Origin: Clostridium sp. 'White wine YQ'
GTDB taxonomy: Bacteria; Bacillota; Clostridia; Clostridiales; Clostridiaceae
NCBI RefSeq assembly: GCF_028728205.1
Contig: NZ_JAQYUU010000001.1
Coordinates: 1,782,082-1,846,081, forward strand
Length of the DNA: 64,000 nt
Reading direction: 5' to 3'
A program made the translations under genes and the position numbers. The notes under the pieces are model-generated. The model worked only from the letters and a program-made list of their open reading frames with translations. It was not told where the DNA came from and did no database searches. Of the stretch, positions 17,717 to 26,123 are shown one piece after another. The first letter of the stretch is position 1. Each line of letters starts with the position of its first letter.

Positions 17717-17741
17717 ATAAATATATTATTTACATAACTTC
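17703..17741. repeat. 39-bp direct repeat, copy B
   Basis: Identical to 14387-14425. Here its right part encodes the last residues and stop of the REC-GGDEF protein. Confidence 0.85.
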
Positions 17742-18617
17742 TACTCTATTTCGTCCATTCTTTTTAGCCCTATAAAGTAGTTCGTCAGCTTTTTGTATTA
17801 TTTCAGTTTCATAGCTGCTATCATCAAAATCATGTGCGAAAACCCCCATACTAATGGTGATCTTTACATTTTGATCTCCAATACTAAACTCATGTTCATC
17901 AACTCTTCTTCTAATTCTCTCACATAAATTATAGGCATCATCTCTAATTGCCCCTGGCAACACTATACTAAATTCTTCTCCGCCATATCTACCAACTATG
18001 TCCCCTTTGCGTACCGATGATGTTAATATCTCGGAGAGATCTTTTAAAATTCTATCTCCTGCCATATGCCCATATGTATCATTGATTTTTTTAAAATAAT
18101 CTATATCTAACATGACAAAGGATAGATTGCCTTTACTTCTTCTTTGCTTAGATACTTCCTTTTCAAGTAATTCTACAAGTACAGCATGATTATATAATCC
18201 TGTTAATCCATCCTTCATTGCAAGCGACTTTAATCTATCTTGTAATTCCTTTAACCTAAGGGCAGATTGAATTCTAGCTATTACTTCTATTTCATCAAAA
18301 GGTTTCTTTATATAATCGAAAGCTCCAATCTCCATGGCCTTCTTTATATCCTTCCCATCTGTTCTTGCTGTAACCATAATTACAGGAATGTCTCTAACCT
18401 CATATTCACTCTTTAATATTTTACAGACTTCAAAACCATCTATACCAGGCATCATTATATCAAGCAAGATAACATCTGGTTGAAGTGTGTGAGCCATTTC
18501 AAGTACGGGAAAACCATTATTTGCAGAAAATACTGTGTAATTTTCAGCTTGTAAAATATCTGATAAAATCCTCACGTTAAAGTGTGAATCATCTACAACT
18601 AGTATTTTTTCATTCAT
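17730..18617 (-). CDS. Response regulator with GGDEF domain (diguanylate cyclase)
   Basis: The 295-residue protein joins a receiver domain (residues 1-120, with LVVDDS, the phospho-acceptor Asp in VILLDIMMPGIDG, and KKPF) to a GGDEF domain (about 135-295). The active-site loop is GGEEF. The inhibitory-site motif RKGD lies five residues ahead, so it should make c-di-GMP and be product-inhibited. A large PAS histidine kinase gene lies 224 bases upstream on the same strand and may phosphorylate it, which is inference. The last bases of the gene are duplicated at 14414-14425. Confidence 0.92.
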   Translation of the reverse strand: MNEKILVVDDSHFNVRILSDILQAENYTVFSANNGFPVLEMAHTLQPDVILLDIMMPGIDGFEVCKILKSEYEVRDIPVIMVTARTDGKDIKKAMEIGAFDYIKKPFDEIEVIARIQSALRLKELQDRLKSLAMKDGLTGLYNHAVLVELLEKEVSKQRRSKGNLSFVMLDIDYFKKINDTYGHMAGDRILKDLSEILTSSVRKGDIVGRYGGEEFSIVLPGAIRDDAYNLCERIRRRVDEHEFSIGDQNVKITISMGVFAHDFDDSSYETEIIQKADELLYRAKKNGRNRVEVM

Positions 18618-18841
18618 AGTATCTCTCCCCTTTTACCAATAGTAACCTTCATAAAACCTTTTCATCTTTAGTAAATTTACTAGCCAATTTACTATAAAAA
18701 AGACTTACATTTTCCTTTTTTAAAAGATTTATACCATGTAAAAATTATAGCATATATAGTAGCTTTTAGCACCTAATTTTTTGTGTGATATAGTGCATTG
18801 ATTGTCATAGTTTTTATTTAATTATCTCACTTTCCTCTTAC

Positions 18842-21565
18842 TTATATATAAATATCAGAAAATTCAACATGGGTTGATTGAACAAGCCTATTATCTAGTA
18901 GATCTTCTAATTGTTTCTCTTTATCCTCTTCACTAACTATTTCATCAGGTATTAATACAGTAAATGTGCTTCCTTCACCTACTTTACTTTTTACTGATAT
19001 ACTTCCTCCTAATGCTTCTACAAACTTCTTAACTAATGATAATCCTATACCTGTCCCCTCTGCTTGTCTTGATAATGAGCTATCAACTTGTCCAAACCTT
19101 TCAAATATAGTTTCCACCTTATCTTCTGGAATCCCTATGCCATTATCCTTAACCTCTATACAAACACTTCCTTTATGATATCCTATACTAACAATAATTG
19201 ACTGACCCTTACATGTAAATTTTATGGAATTAGATAACAGATTTAAAATTATTCTTTCATATTTTTCATCATCAATTGCTACAACCTTCTTTTTAAATGA
19301 AGTGATAAATGTTACTTTAACTCCTTTTTGAAAAGCATATTCACATACTGATTCTGTAATTGCTTTAGAAAGAAAAACTATATCTATATTCTTTTTATTA
19401 ATTTTAATATGACCTGCATTTACTCTAGTTATATCTAAAAGATTATTAACAAGTCTAAGCTGCCTAAATGTATTTTGTCTAATCATTCCTAAATATTCTT
19501 TGCTTTTCTCTGATAATTCCTCTCCACAAATTAAATTCATAGCTTGTATAGCTGTACTAATAACATTAAGTGGAGTTCTAAATTCATGAGATACCAAGGA
19601 TAGAAATTCATCCTTCATCTCTAATGCTTTTGTTAAGCTTTCATTTTTCTCCATCTCTGATACAAGTAATTTTTCCTGCATTACTCTTAATTTATTTTGA
19701 TTTTCAACAAATTCAGTCATGTCTCGTCTATAGAAAATTCCATAAAGGAAATCTCCATTTTCATCGTAAACACCTTTTGCACCATAGGTAGTATAATTAG
19801 TCTTTCCGCAGCAATTATAATACGCTATTTCATCTTTAACTTTTTCACCTCTCATTACTCTAACTAATGGCGACTCCTCAAAAGTGATTACCTTTCCATC
19901 CATGCTATAAAGTGTTGTTAAATTAAAAAAGTTTCTTACTTTTTCAAATATATTTATATTTCTACTTCTTGTTTTTTTATCTGAAAACAAAACATTTCCT
20001 TCTTTATTGAAAACTATCATCATTTCATGCATATTTTCCATAATATCTTCAAGAAGTTCCTTCTGCAACTTAATCTTCTTTTCCTGCTCCATAAGTTCAG
20101 TTATATCAATGGTTGTAAATACGCCCAATTCTACATTTCCTTTTGAATTAAATACTGGAATACCATTTGTAATTGTATATAACTCACTACTATCTTTTAT
20201 TACCTTAATTTTTTGATTTTTAACCTTCTCTCCTTTAAGTACTCTACTCACACATATATCTTCTGACCTCAACTTATTCCCTTCAAAATCAAAATAATCT
20301 GCTTGCTCATATGCTTCCTTTGCTTTCTTCAGATCCGTAAATCGATTTGTAATAAGCTTACTTTGTTTTATTAAGTTTCCATCTACATCAATTAGTGTTA
20401 AAATATCTCCTACACTTTCTATAATTGCCTCAAGTCTTTTATTTTGCTGCTCTATTATTCTTTTTGCTTCTACATCCTTAGTGATATCTCTACTATAAAT
20501 TACAACTAATATTATGTCTCCATTTATATTATAAATTGGTCTTCCGTTAATACTAAGATGTCTTGTAATTTCATTACTTTTCATCGTTATCATTTCATTA
20601 AGAATTACTTTATTATTTAAAATTTCAGAAACTATAGTTTCTTTAATGGATATTTCTTTGCCATCTATGTCATAATACTTATATTTCATATATGCAATAC
20701 CAAAATCATTAACCTCATAACCAGGAAAGTAACTCTTTGCTGAATTATTAACCAAGTAAGGCATTTTATCAGAATCATAAATAAAAATAGCATCATCTAT
20801 TCCCTGAATAATCTCTTCTAATTGCTCTTTTTGCTTTTTAATTATTTTCGCTTGCTCCTGAATTTTTTTTCTAGAAAGAACCTGCTCTGTTATATCTAAT
20901 GACATTACAACACAATATTTAATTTCACTATTTTCAATAATTGGTATTAAGTATAGCTTCCAGTAGGTAGTTCCCCTATTTAGGCCATCATACATAATCT
21001 CTTCATAGTTATTTGATTTTCCAGTTTCAAGTACATTCCTCCATACTTCTTCTAAAGAACTTCCCTTAAATCCAGTTAAAAATTCATACACATTTTTTCC
21101 TACACAATTTTCTTTAATATTATATGGCGCGTCAAAGATGCTAATATACCTTGAATTAGCTTTTATAAGTGTTCCATCCGGCACGCTGAATATTCCAACC
21201 CCATAAAAATTATCTGAGCATAACGTATTGATGAAAGGAAATTTACGTTTTGCATCAAAATTAGTTCTTTTTAAAAAGATATATATCCTCTCATCTTTTA
21301 CATCTATTACTTTAATATTAACAAATCTTACTTCAAGTGATTTTGAGAACAAAAAATACTCTACCTTATCATTTATGTTATTAATATTTATGTCTGGTCC
21401 AACCTTAAGAGTTATTAATACATCTGATATATTTTTATTTAATAACTCCTCAAAGGTATATTCAGTTATATTGGTAAATTCATTACTTACCTTTGTTACT
21501 ATTTGGTTTTTTACTAATATATAAGGAACTTCTTTTAAACTATTAAAGGAATTATTAGCATGCAT
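18842..21565 (-). CDS. Multi-PAS sensor histidine kinase
   Basis: The kinase has about 907 residues with no clear membrane segment. Four PAS domains are evident by their closing DIT/DMT turns (about residues 110-245, 255-385, 390-500 and 505-625), and a weaker one is possible at 1-105. HisKA follows, with the phospho-His in LVSHEFRTPLN, then the ATPase domain (NLLSNSIKF, VKDNGIGIPE, GTGIGLSLVKKF). I prefer the ATG at 21565 (TTGGGGG upstream) to the in-frame ATG at 21640, which has no ribosome site. It lacks its own receiver, and the adjacent REC-GGDEF protein is the obvious candidate partner. Confidence 0.9.
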   Translation of the reverse strand: MHANNSFNSLKEVPYILVKNQIVTKVSNEFTNITEYTFEELLNKNISDVLITLKVGPDININNINDKVEYFLFSKSLEVRFVNIKVIDVKDERIYIFLKRTNFDAKRKFPFINTLCSDNFYGVGIFSVPDGTLIKANSRYISIFDAPYNIKENCVGKNVYEFLTGFKGSSLEEVWRNVLETGKSNNYEEIMYDGLNRGTTYWKLYLIPIIENSEIKYCVVMSLDITEQVLSRKKIQEQAKIIKKQKEQLEEIIQGIDDAIFIYDSDKMPYLVNNSAKSYFPGYEVNDFGIAYMKYKYYDIDGKEISIKETIVSEILNNKVILNEMITMKSNEITRHLSINGRPIYNINGDIILVVIYSRDITKDVEAKRIIEQQNKRLEAIIESVGDILTLIDVDGNLIKQSKLITNRFTDLKKAKEAYEQADYFDFEGNKLRSEDICVSRVLKGEKVKNQKIKVIKDSSELYTITNGIPVFNSKGNVELGVFTTIDITELMEQEKKIKLQKELLEDIMENMHEMMIVFNKEGNVLFSDKKTRSRNINIFEKVRNFFNLTTLYSMDGKVITFEESPLVRVMRGEKVKDEIAYYNCCGKTNYTTYGAKGVYDENGDFLYGIFYRRDMTEFVENQNKLRVMQEKLLVSEMEKNESLTKALEMKDEFLSLVSHEFRTPLNVISTAIQAMNLICGEELSEKSKEYLGMIRQNTFRQLRLVNNLLDITRVNAGHIKINKKNIDIVFLSKAITESVCEYAFQKGVKVTFITSFKKKVVAIDDEKYERIILNLLSNSIKFTCKGQSIIVSIGYHKGSVCIEVKDNGIGIPEDKVETIFERFGQVDSSLSRQAEGTGIGLSLVKKFVEALGGSISVKSKVGEGSTFTVLIPDEIVSEEDKEKQLEDLLDNRLVQSTHVEFSDIYI

Positions 21566-21711
21566 AAATGTACCCCCAAGACTAACAACTATTATGATAT
21601 GTTTTAAAACATACAATGATATATTATCACATCGTTCCATTTTTTTCCATTTTTTATTTGCTTTAACTTTTACTCCAAAGACTTTTAATATATAATTTCT
21701 TGTAAAAAAAT

Positions 21712-21746
21712 AGTACGTTTATTTGTAATTCCAAACAAAACGTACT
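21712..21746. terminator. Terminator hairpin (GTACGTTTTGTTTG family)
   Basis: AGTACGTTTATTTG pairs with CAAACAAAACGTACT apart from a one-base bulge. It follows the 21771-22277 gene on the minus strand and resembles the other ACGTTTTGTTTG stems of the window. Confidence 0.7.
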
Positions 21747-21770
21747 TATAACTTTAAAGTCCATAAAAAT

Positions 21771-22277
21771 TTAATTGCATTTAAAAAAATTCTTCCATCC
21801 ATTATTCAAAAAAGAGCTTAAACTAGGTGATAGCTCTCTCACAGGCTCTTTAGTATTACTTATAAATAATTTTACTTGTCCATTGGCATTCTGTTTTTCA
21901 ATTTGAGCTCCATTTTCCACTTTAGTTTCTATATCATAGGTAGCTTCTTCAATCTGAATTTTTGTTCCGTCTTTTGATTCTATTATTAAAGATGTTGGGT
22001 TTCCGCCTTTATTAGTAACTTTATCCTTAGTATTGTCTATTATTTTACCGGATTTCATCCAATACAAAATATTATTTGCCATATCTACGTGTTCTTTTTT
22101 ACTAAAATCAAAAGCCAATTCTTTCTTTGGGCTCGCTCCTACACTCGATTCAATAATTTTCATACTACTTATATTTTCAATTGTAGGTACTTTTAATTTA
22201 TTTTTCCCATTGTATATTGTAAAAACAATAGCTGCTATTAACACCAAGCTTATAATTGGAATTACTTTTCTTTTCAA
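21771..22277 (-). CDS. Membrane-anchored hypothetical protein
   Basis: The 168-residue product starts with one hydrophobic helix (IPIISLVLIAAIVFTIY) and is otherwise an exported, Lys-rich beta-type domain. I do not recognise the family. The start is a TTG at 22277 with GGAGGG five bases upstream, a strong site for a rare start codon. It stands alone between terminators and has no visible partner. Confidence 0.6.
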   Translation of the reverse strand: MKRKVIPIISLVLIAAIVFTIYNGKNKLKVPTIENISSMKIIESSVGASPKKELAFDFSKKEHVDMANNILYWMKSGKIIDNTKDKVTNKGGNPTSLIIESKDGTKIQIEEATYDIETKVENGAQIEKQNANGQVKLFISNTKEPVRELSPSLSSFLNNGWKNFFKCN

Positions 22278-22369
22278 GCTATCCCTCCATAATACATATT
22301 TATTTAATTTACATATCTTTATTCCATTATATTACTTTTCAGTGTAACTAATCAATTTTTTAGTATAAA

Positions 22370-22404
22370 AATAACCTCACGATAAAATATATCATGAGGT
22401 TATT
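22370..22404. terminator. Terminator of the carbonyl-stress operon
   Basis: AATAACCTCACGATA and TATCATGAGGTTATT form a 15-bp stem with one G-U-type mismatch and a five-base loop, just past the aldo/keto reductase stop. Confidence 0.8.
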
Positions 22405-22413
22405 ACGAAATCG

Positions 22414-23523
22414 TTACTTTTCAAATGCTCCAGCAACTAATTTTAGTTTTTCTGTTATTAATATATGTTGTGGACAATGTCTTTCACACGCCTTACATTC
22501 AATACATTCTGAAGCCTTTCCTCTTCCATGAGATTGACGATCATAATGCATTGCTGGGAAATTTCTATCTCCATATAAGTGATAGGAATTATATACTGAA
22601 AAATATGCAGGTATATTTATTTTCTTTGGACAATCATCTACACAGTACTGACAATTAGTACATGGAATTGCAATTGATTCATTTATTATATCTACAACTT
22701 TTAAGATTATTTCTTTTTCCTCTTTATTAAGTGGTTTAAAGTCTGACATATATGCAGTATTGTCTTTTAATTGATCAATACTATTCATTCCACTTAATAC
22801 CATCATTACTCCTTCTAAAGAAGCAACGTATCTTATTGCCCAAGATGCAAAAGACATTTCCTTATTATATTCTTTAAATAATTCTTGAGCTTTTTCTGGG
22901 GGATTTGCAAGTCCTCCTCCTTTTATTGGCTCCATAACTATAACTGGCTTGTTATGCTTTCTAGCAACTTCATAACACTTTCTTGATTGAATACTTTCAC
23001 TTTCCCAATCAATATAGTTTAATTGTAATTGTACAAACTCCATTTCCGGATGCTTTGTAAGTATTTCATCTAGTAACGCTGCTTTATCGTGAAAAGAGAA
23101 CCCTATATGTTTAGCTTTTCCTTCTTCCTTTAGCTTTTTCATAAACTCAAAGCCACCAAGCCTCACTGAACTTGCATAATTCTTTTCTCCTAGATTATGA
23201 AGCAAATAATAATCAAAATATTCAACTCCACATCTTTCTAATTGCTCATTAAAGAATCTTTCATAGTCTTCAGTTTTAAATACACTAAAAGTAGGCATTT
23301 TATCTGCAAGTAAGAAAGCTTCTCTAGGATATCTATCTACTACTGCCTTTTTAAATGCTCCTTCACTTAATCCTTGATGATATGGATAAGCTGTGTCAAA
23401 ATAAGTGAATCCTTGCTTAATGAAATGATCTGCCATTTCATTCACTTGAGCTTGATCAATAGCCTTAGGATCATTTTCAACTAAACGAGGTAATCTCATA
23501 CCTCCAAAACCTAATTTCTTCAT
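22414..23523 (-). CDS. Aldo/keto reductase with C-terminal 4Fe-4S domain
   Basis: The 369-residue enzyme has an aldo/keto reductase barrel (about 1-275; FDTAYPYHQGLSE, DYYLLHNLG, VMEPIKGGGLA). A ferredoxin-like tail carries two clusters: CTNCQYCVDDCP and CIECKACERHCP. This form, common in anaerobes, reduces aldehydes or ketones with nicotinamide cofactor; the clusters suggest exchange with ferredoxin. It is the third gene after VOC and metallo-beta-lactamase-fold genes on the same strand, consistent with methylglyoxal or other carbonyl removal. GGAGGAG precedes the ATG. Confidence 0.92.
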   Translation of the reverse strand: MKKLGFGGMRLPRLVENDPKAIDQAQVNEMADHFIKQGFTYFDTAYPYHQGLSEGAFKKAVVDRYPREAFLLADKMPTFSVFKTEDYERFFNEQLERCGVEYFDYYLLHNLGEKNYASSVRLGGFEFMKKLKEEGKAKHIGFSFHDKAALLDEILTKHPEMEFVQLQLNYIDWESESIQSRKCYEVARKHNKPVIVMEPIKGGGLANPPEKAQELFKEYNKEMSFASWAIRYVASLEGVMMVLSGMNSIDQLKDNTAYMSDFKPLNKEEKEIILKVVDIINESIAIPCTNCQYCVDDCPKKINIPAYFSVYNSYHLYGDRNFPAMHYDRQSHGRGKASECIECKACERHCPQHILITEKLKLVAGAFEK

Positions 23524-23590
23524 AATTACTCCTCCATTTTCCCCTTTGTAACCTTTCCTTTCTCACCTAAAAAGGAAACGTTGCTTAATT

Positions 23591-24208
23591 CTATTTCCAT
23601 TCTAAATAAAATGGATTAGAATTTTTTTCTTCTCCAATGGTACTGCTATCAAAATGTCCCGGATGTACCCTAACATTTTCATCTTGAGTTTCTATTAATT
23701 CAATTATGGATTTTTTCATTGAAACAAGATCACCTGTTGGGAATATCCACTTACCTACTCTACCTTTAAATAGAGTATCTCCAGTATATAAATCTTCCCC
23801 AAATTTATAGCATACACCTCCAACTGTGTGTCCTGGTGTATGAATTACATGAATTTCCTTATCATCAATTTTAAAAATCTTAGATTCATCAATTTGAATA
23901 AGATTAATTTTCTCTAAAGAATAACTCATTTTTCTTCCATAGATTTTAAACACATTATTGTAGTTATTTAATAAATTCTGATATTCATCCTGATGAACAT
24001 ATACAGGAACATTGAAACAATCCATAGCACTAATATGATCAGCATGGCCATGAGTTAATAATATTCCAAGTACCTCTAAGTTATTATCTTCTACGTATTT
24101 AATTATTCTTTCTTTTTCATAGCCTGGATCGACTATATAACACTTATTGTTATATTCTATGAAATAACAATTAACATCCTCTTCTCCATGAAGCACTAAT
24201 TTATTCAT
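23591..24208 (-). CDS. MBL-fold metallo-hydrolase (glyoxalase II-like)
   Basis: The 205-residue protein has the zinc-binding metallo-beta-lactamase motif THGHADH, the later HTPGHTVGG histidine, and the Asp in YTGDTLF. These fit a thioester hydrolase of the glyoxalase II type. It lies 25 bases after the VOC gene and 67 bases before the aldo/keto reductase gene, which supports a carbonyl detoxification operon. The thiol carrier is unknown, because clostridia often lack glutathione. A GAGGTGA site precedes the ATG. Confidence 0.85.
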   Translation of the reverse strand: MNKLVLHGEEDVNCYFIEYNNKCYIVDPGYEKERIIKYVEDNNLEVLGILLTHGHADHISAMDCFNVPVYVHQDEYQNLLNNYNNVFKIYGRKMSYSLEKINLIQIDESKIFKIDDKEIHVIHTPGHTVGGVCYKFGEDLYTGDTLFKGRVGKWIFPTGDLVSMKKSIIELIETQDENVRVHPGHFDSSTIGEEKNSNPFYLEWK

Positions 24209-24233
24209 AATCTCACCTCATCTATGAGAAATA

Positions 24234-24617
24234 TTATTTATTTCTTATAACTTCTACCTTATATCCATCTGGATCAGTTACAAAATAGTAGTTTGGACGG
24301 TTTCCTGGTAGTCCTTTTAAATCTGTAACTGCGTAACCTAATGCTTTATGTTTTTCTCTTTCGCCTTCTAAGTCATCTACTCCAATTGCTGTATGACTAA
24401 ACCCATTTCCAACTTCATAAGGTTTTTCTTGATCATAGTTATAAGTTAACTCTATTTCATATCCTCCTTCTTCATTTGAAAGATATACTAAAGTAAATTT
24501 ATTTTCAGGAAAGTCTTTTCTTACTGTTTCAATAAGTCCTAGTGCATCTCTATAAAATTTTAGTGATTTTTCTAAATCCTTTACTCTTATGCATGTATGA
24601 AGCATTTTAACTGCCAT
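24234..24617 (-). CDS. VOC-family protein, glyoxalase I-like
   Basis: The 127-residue single-unit vicinal-oxygen-chelate protein begins MLHTCIRVKDLEKSLKFYRDALG and ends with DPDGYKVEVIR. The metal ligands expected for lactoylglutathione lyase are in place: His near residue 6, Glu in GYEIELTYN, His in GFSHTAIGV and Glu near the end. It is the first gene of the operon with the MBL and AKR genes. The promoter at 24658-24686 carries a 16-bp motif shared with the flavoprotein promoter at 44747-44775. Confidence 0.87.
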   Translation of the reverse strand: MAVKMLHTCIRVKDLEKSLKFYRDALGLIETVRKDFPENKFTLVYLSNEEGGYEIELTYNYDQEKPYEVGNGFSHTAIGVDDLEGEREKHKALGYAVTDLKGLPGNRPNYYFVTDPDGYKVEVIRNK

Positions 24618-24657
24618 AATACCACTCCTATTCTATAATTTTTTAAGTTTCATTTTT

Positions 24658-24698
24658 ATTATATAAATTAAGGTATTTTATAACAAGTACGCACTTTT
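24658..24698 (-). promoter_or_regulatory. Promoter of the VOC-MBL-AKR operon with shared 16-bp motif
   Basis: On the minus strand TTGTTA (24686-24681), a 17-base spacer and TATAAT (24663-24658) make a good promoter. The motif AAAAGTGCGTACTTGT (24698-24683) overlaps the -35 box. The same motif with the same spacing to TATAAT stands before the flavoprotein gene at 44711, next to an HxlR regulator. Confidence 0.75.
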
Positions 24699-24720
24699 AG
24701 GAAACTACCTAAAAAAAATA

Positions 24721-24752
24721 CCAGAAGTGTGTTCAAAAGAAAAAACTTCTGG
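24721..24752. terminator. Terminator downstream of the SDR gene
   Basis: CCAGAAGT and ACTTCTGG pair over eight bases, with a long A-rich loop and T-rich flank on the minus strand. It follows the SDR stop by 37 bases. Confidence 0.6.
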
Positions 24753-24789
24753 CATTAAATATTTCTGTATTAAATTTAAAATCTTTTAC

Positions 24790-25551
24790 TTATAGTACTG
24801 TACCTGATGCCTCTATACGTTGACCGGTAACCCATCCCATTTCATCTGTGCATAGACTTGCAACAACACCTCCAATATCAGAGGCTTCCCCCATTCTGCC
24901 GAGTGCAGTCTGAGAAGCAATCCTTTCTTTCAAACCTGGATTTTTAGCATAAGTATCTCCACTAAATTCAGTGTTAACAGCTCCTGGTGCTACGGTATTA
25001 GCTCTTATACCTCTTGCTCCAAATTCTTTAGCTAGATATCTAGTGAAAACTTCTACTGCACCTTTTGCTGAAGCATAAAGTCCAGAACCTGGAGATGAAA
25101 CATGAGTTAGCATTGTTGAAGTGTTTAAAATTACGCCTTTGTCTGCAATAAGAGGAATTAGTTTCTGTGTCAAAAAGAAAACTCCTTTAAAGTGAGTGTT
25201 AAATATTTTATCAAACTCTTCTTCTGTGACTTTTAAAAAAGGAGTATGGTTTGAAATTCCTGCATTATTAATTAAGAAATCAAATTGCTCTTGATTCCAT
25301 TTTTCTTTTAAAACCTTTGATAAATTGGTTATAAAATAATCAAAGTAAGATACATCGCTAACATCAAGCTGAATAGCTGCAGCCTTACCACCATTTGCTT
25401 CAATTTCTTTCACAACCTCATCTGCTTTTTCTTTTTGTGTATTATAGGTAATAATTACATCTACTCCTTTTTTTGATAAGGATATTGCAGAATCTCTGCC
25501 AATTCCGCGGCTTCCACCTGTAACTAATGCAATTTTACTGTTTTTGTTCAT
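24790..25551 (-). CDS. Short-chain dehydrogenase/reductase
   Basis: This 253-residue SDR has the TGGSRGIGR nucleotide-binding turn near residue 11, NNAG near 92 and the catalytic Ser ... YASAKG (Tyr-x3-Lys). It ends with the usual C-terminal WVTGQ segment. It probably uses NADP and reduces a small carbonyl compound; the substrate is not deducible. It diverges from the MerR gene at 25679, and its promoter has the 19-base spacer and dyad typical of MerR-controlled promoters. GGAGAG stands before the ATG. Confidence 0.9.
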   Translation of the reverse strand: MNKNSKIALVTGGSRGIGRDSAISLSKKGVDVIITYNTQKEKADEVVKEIEANGGKAAAIQLDVSDVSYFDYFITNLSKVLKEKWNQEQFDFLINNAGISNHTPFLKVTEEEFDKIFNTHFKGVFFLTQKLIPLIADKGVILNTSTMLTHVSSPGSGLYASAKGAVEVFTRYLAKEFGARGIRANTVAPGAVNTEFSGDTYAKNPGLKERIASQTALGRMGEASDIGGVVASLCTDEMGWVTGQRIEASGTVL

Positions 25552-25583
25552 AAAAGTCTCTCCTTTAGATATTTATTAATCAC

Positions 25584-25612
25584 TTGAAAATTAATTTTTT
25601 ATGATTTATACT
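25584..25612 (+). promoter_or_regulatory. Promoter of the merR-family gene
   Basis: TTGAAA (25584-25589), a 17-base spacer and TATACT (25607-25612) face the MerR gene. The expected start of transcription falls at the edge of the operator dyad, so the regulator may repress itself. Confidence 0.7.
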
Positions 25613-25613
25613 C

Positions 25614-25644
25614 ATGTTAATACCTAGAGCTATATCTAGGTCAA
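25614..25644 (-). promoter_or_regulatory. MerR-type promoter of the SDR gene with operator dyad
   Basis: On the minus strand TTGACC (25644-25639) and TAACAT (25619-25614) are separated by 19 bases, longer than normal. Within that spacer lies the dyad ACCTAGA-N6-TCTAGGT (25622-25641). This is the standard design for activation by MerR-family proteins, which untwist the spacer when they sense their signal. Confidence 0.75.
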
Positions 25645-25678
25645 GGTTTTTTTAATAATTTTTAAAGGAGATTATAAA

Positions 25679-26122
25679 ATGACTTATTCTATAAAAGATG
25701 TTTCAGAAATACTGGGACTTTCTATATATACAATTCGTTTTTATGACAAGGAAGGACTTCTGCCATTTGTCTCAAAAAACAAATCTGGCCATAGAGAGTT
25801 TACTGAGTCCGACTTAGGTTTATTTAAGGTAATTTGTTGTTTAAAGAATTCAGGAATGCAAATTAAAGAAATTAAAAAATATATTGAATTATGTATGGAA
25901 AGTGCCAATAATATAGAATCGCGAAAAAATTTACTTGTTGAACATCGAAAAGAAATTGTTAATCAAATAGATTCTCTCACTGAAATGCTTAAAGTAATTG
26001 ACTTTAAAATAGACATGTATGAAGCTCCTAACGCCGTAGAAATTGTTAATGAACAAAGAAAACAAGCTTGTACGGAAAAACGTGAGAATAATTTACCTGA
26101 AACTATGGTATTAGATCTATAA
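25679..26122 (+). CDS. MerR-family transcriptional regulator
   Basis: The 147-residue protein has the MerR winged helix (TYSIKDVSEILGLSIYTIRFYDKEGLLP, residues 2-29, then SGHREFTESDL). A dimerisation coiled coil and a short C-terminal tail with one Cys (KQACTEK) follow. The class resembles regulators of carbonyl or aldehyde stress (AdhR/NmlR-like). It diverges from the SDR gene and shares with it the dyad at 25622-25641. AAAGGAG lies eight bases before the ATG. Confidence 0.88.
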   Translation: MTYSIKDVSEILGLSIYTIRFYDKEGLLPFVSKNKSGHREFTESDLGLFKVICCLKNSGMQIKEIKKYIELCMESANNIESRKNLLVEHRKEIVNQIDSLTEMLKVIDFKIDMYEAPNAVEIVNEQRKQACTEKRENNLPETMVLDL

Positions 26123-26123
26123 A

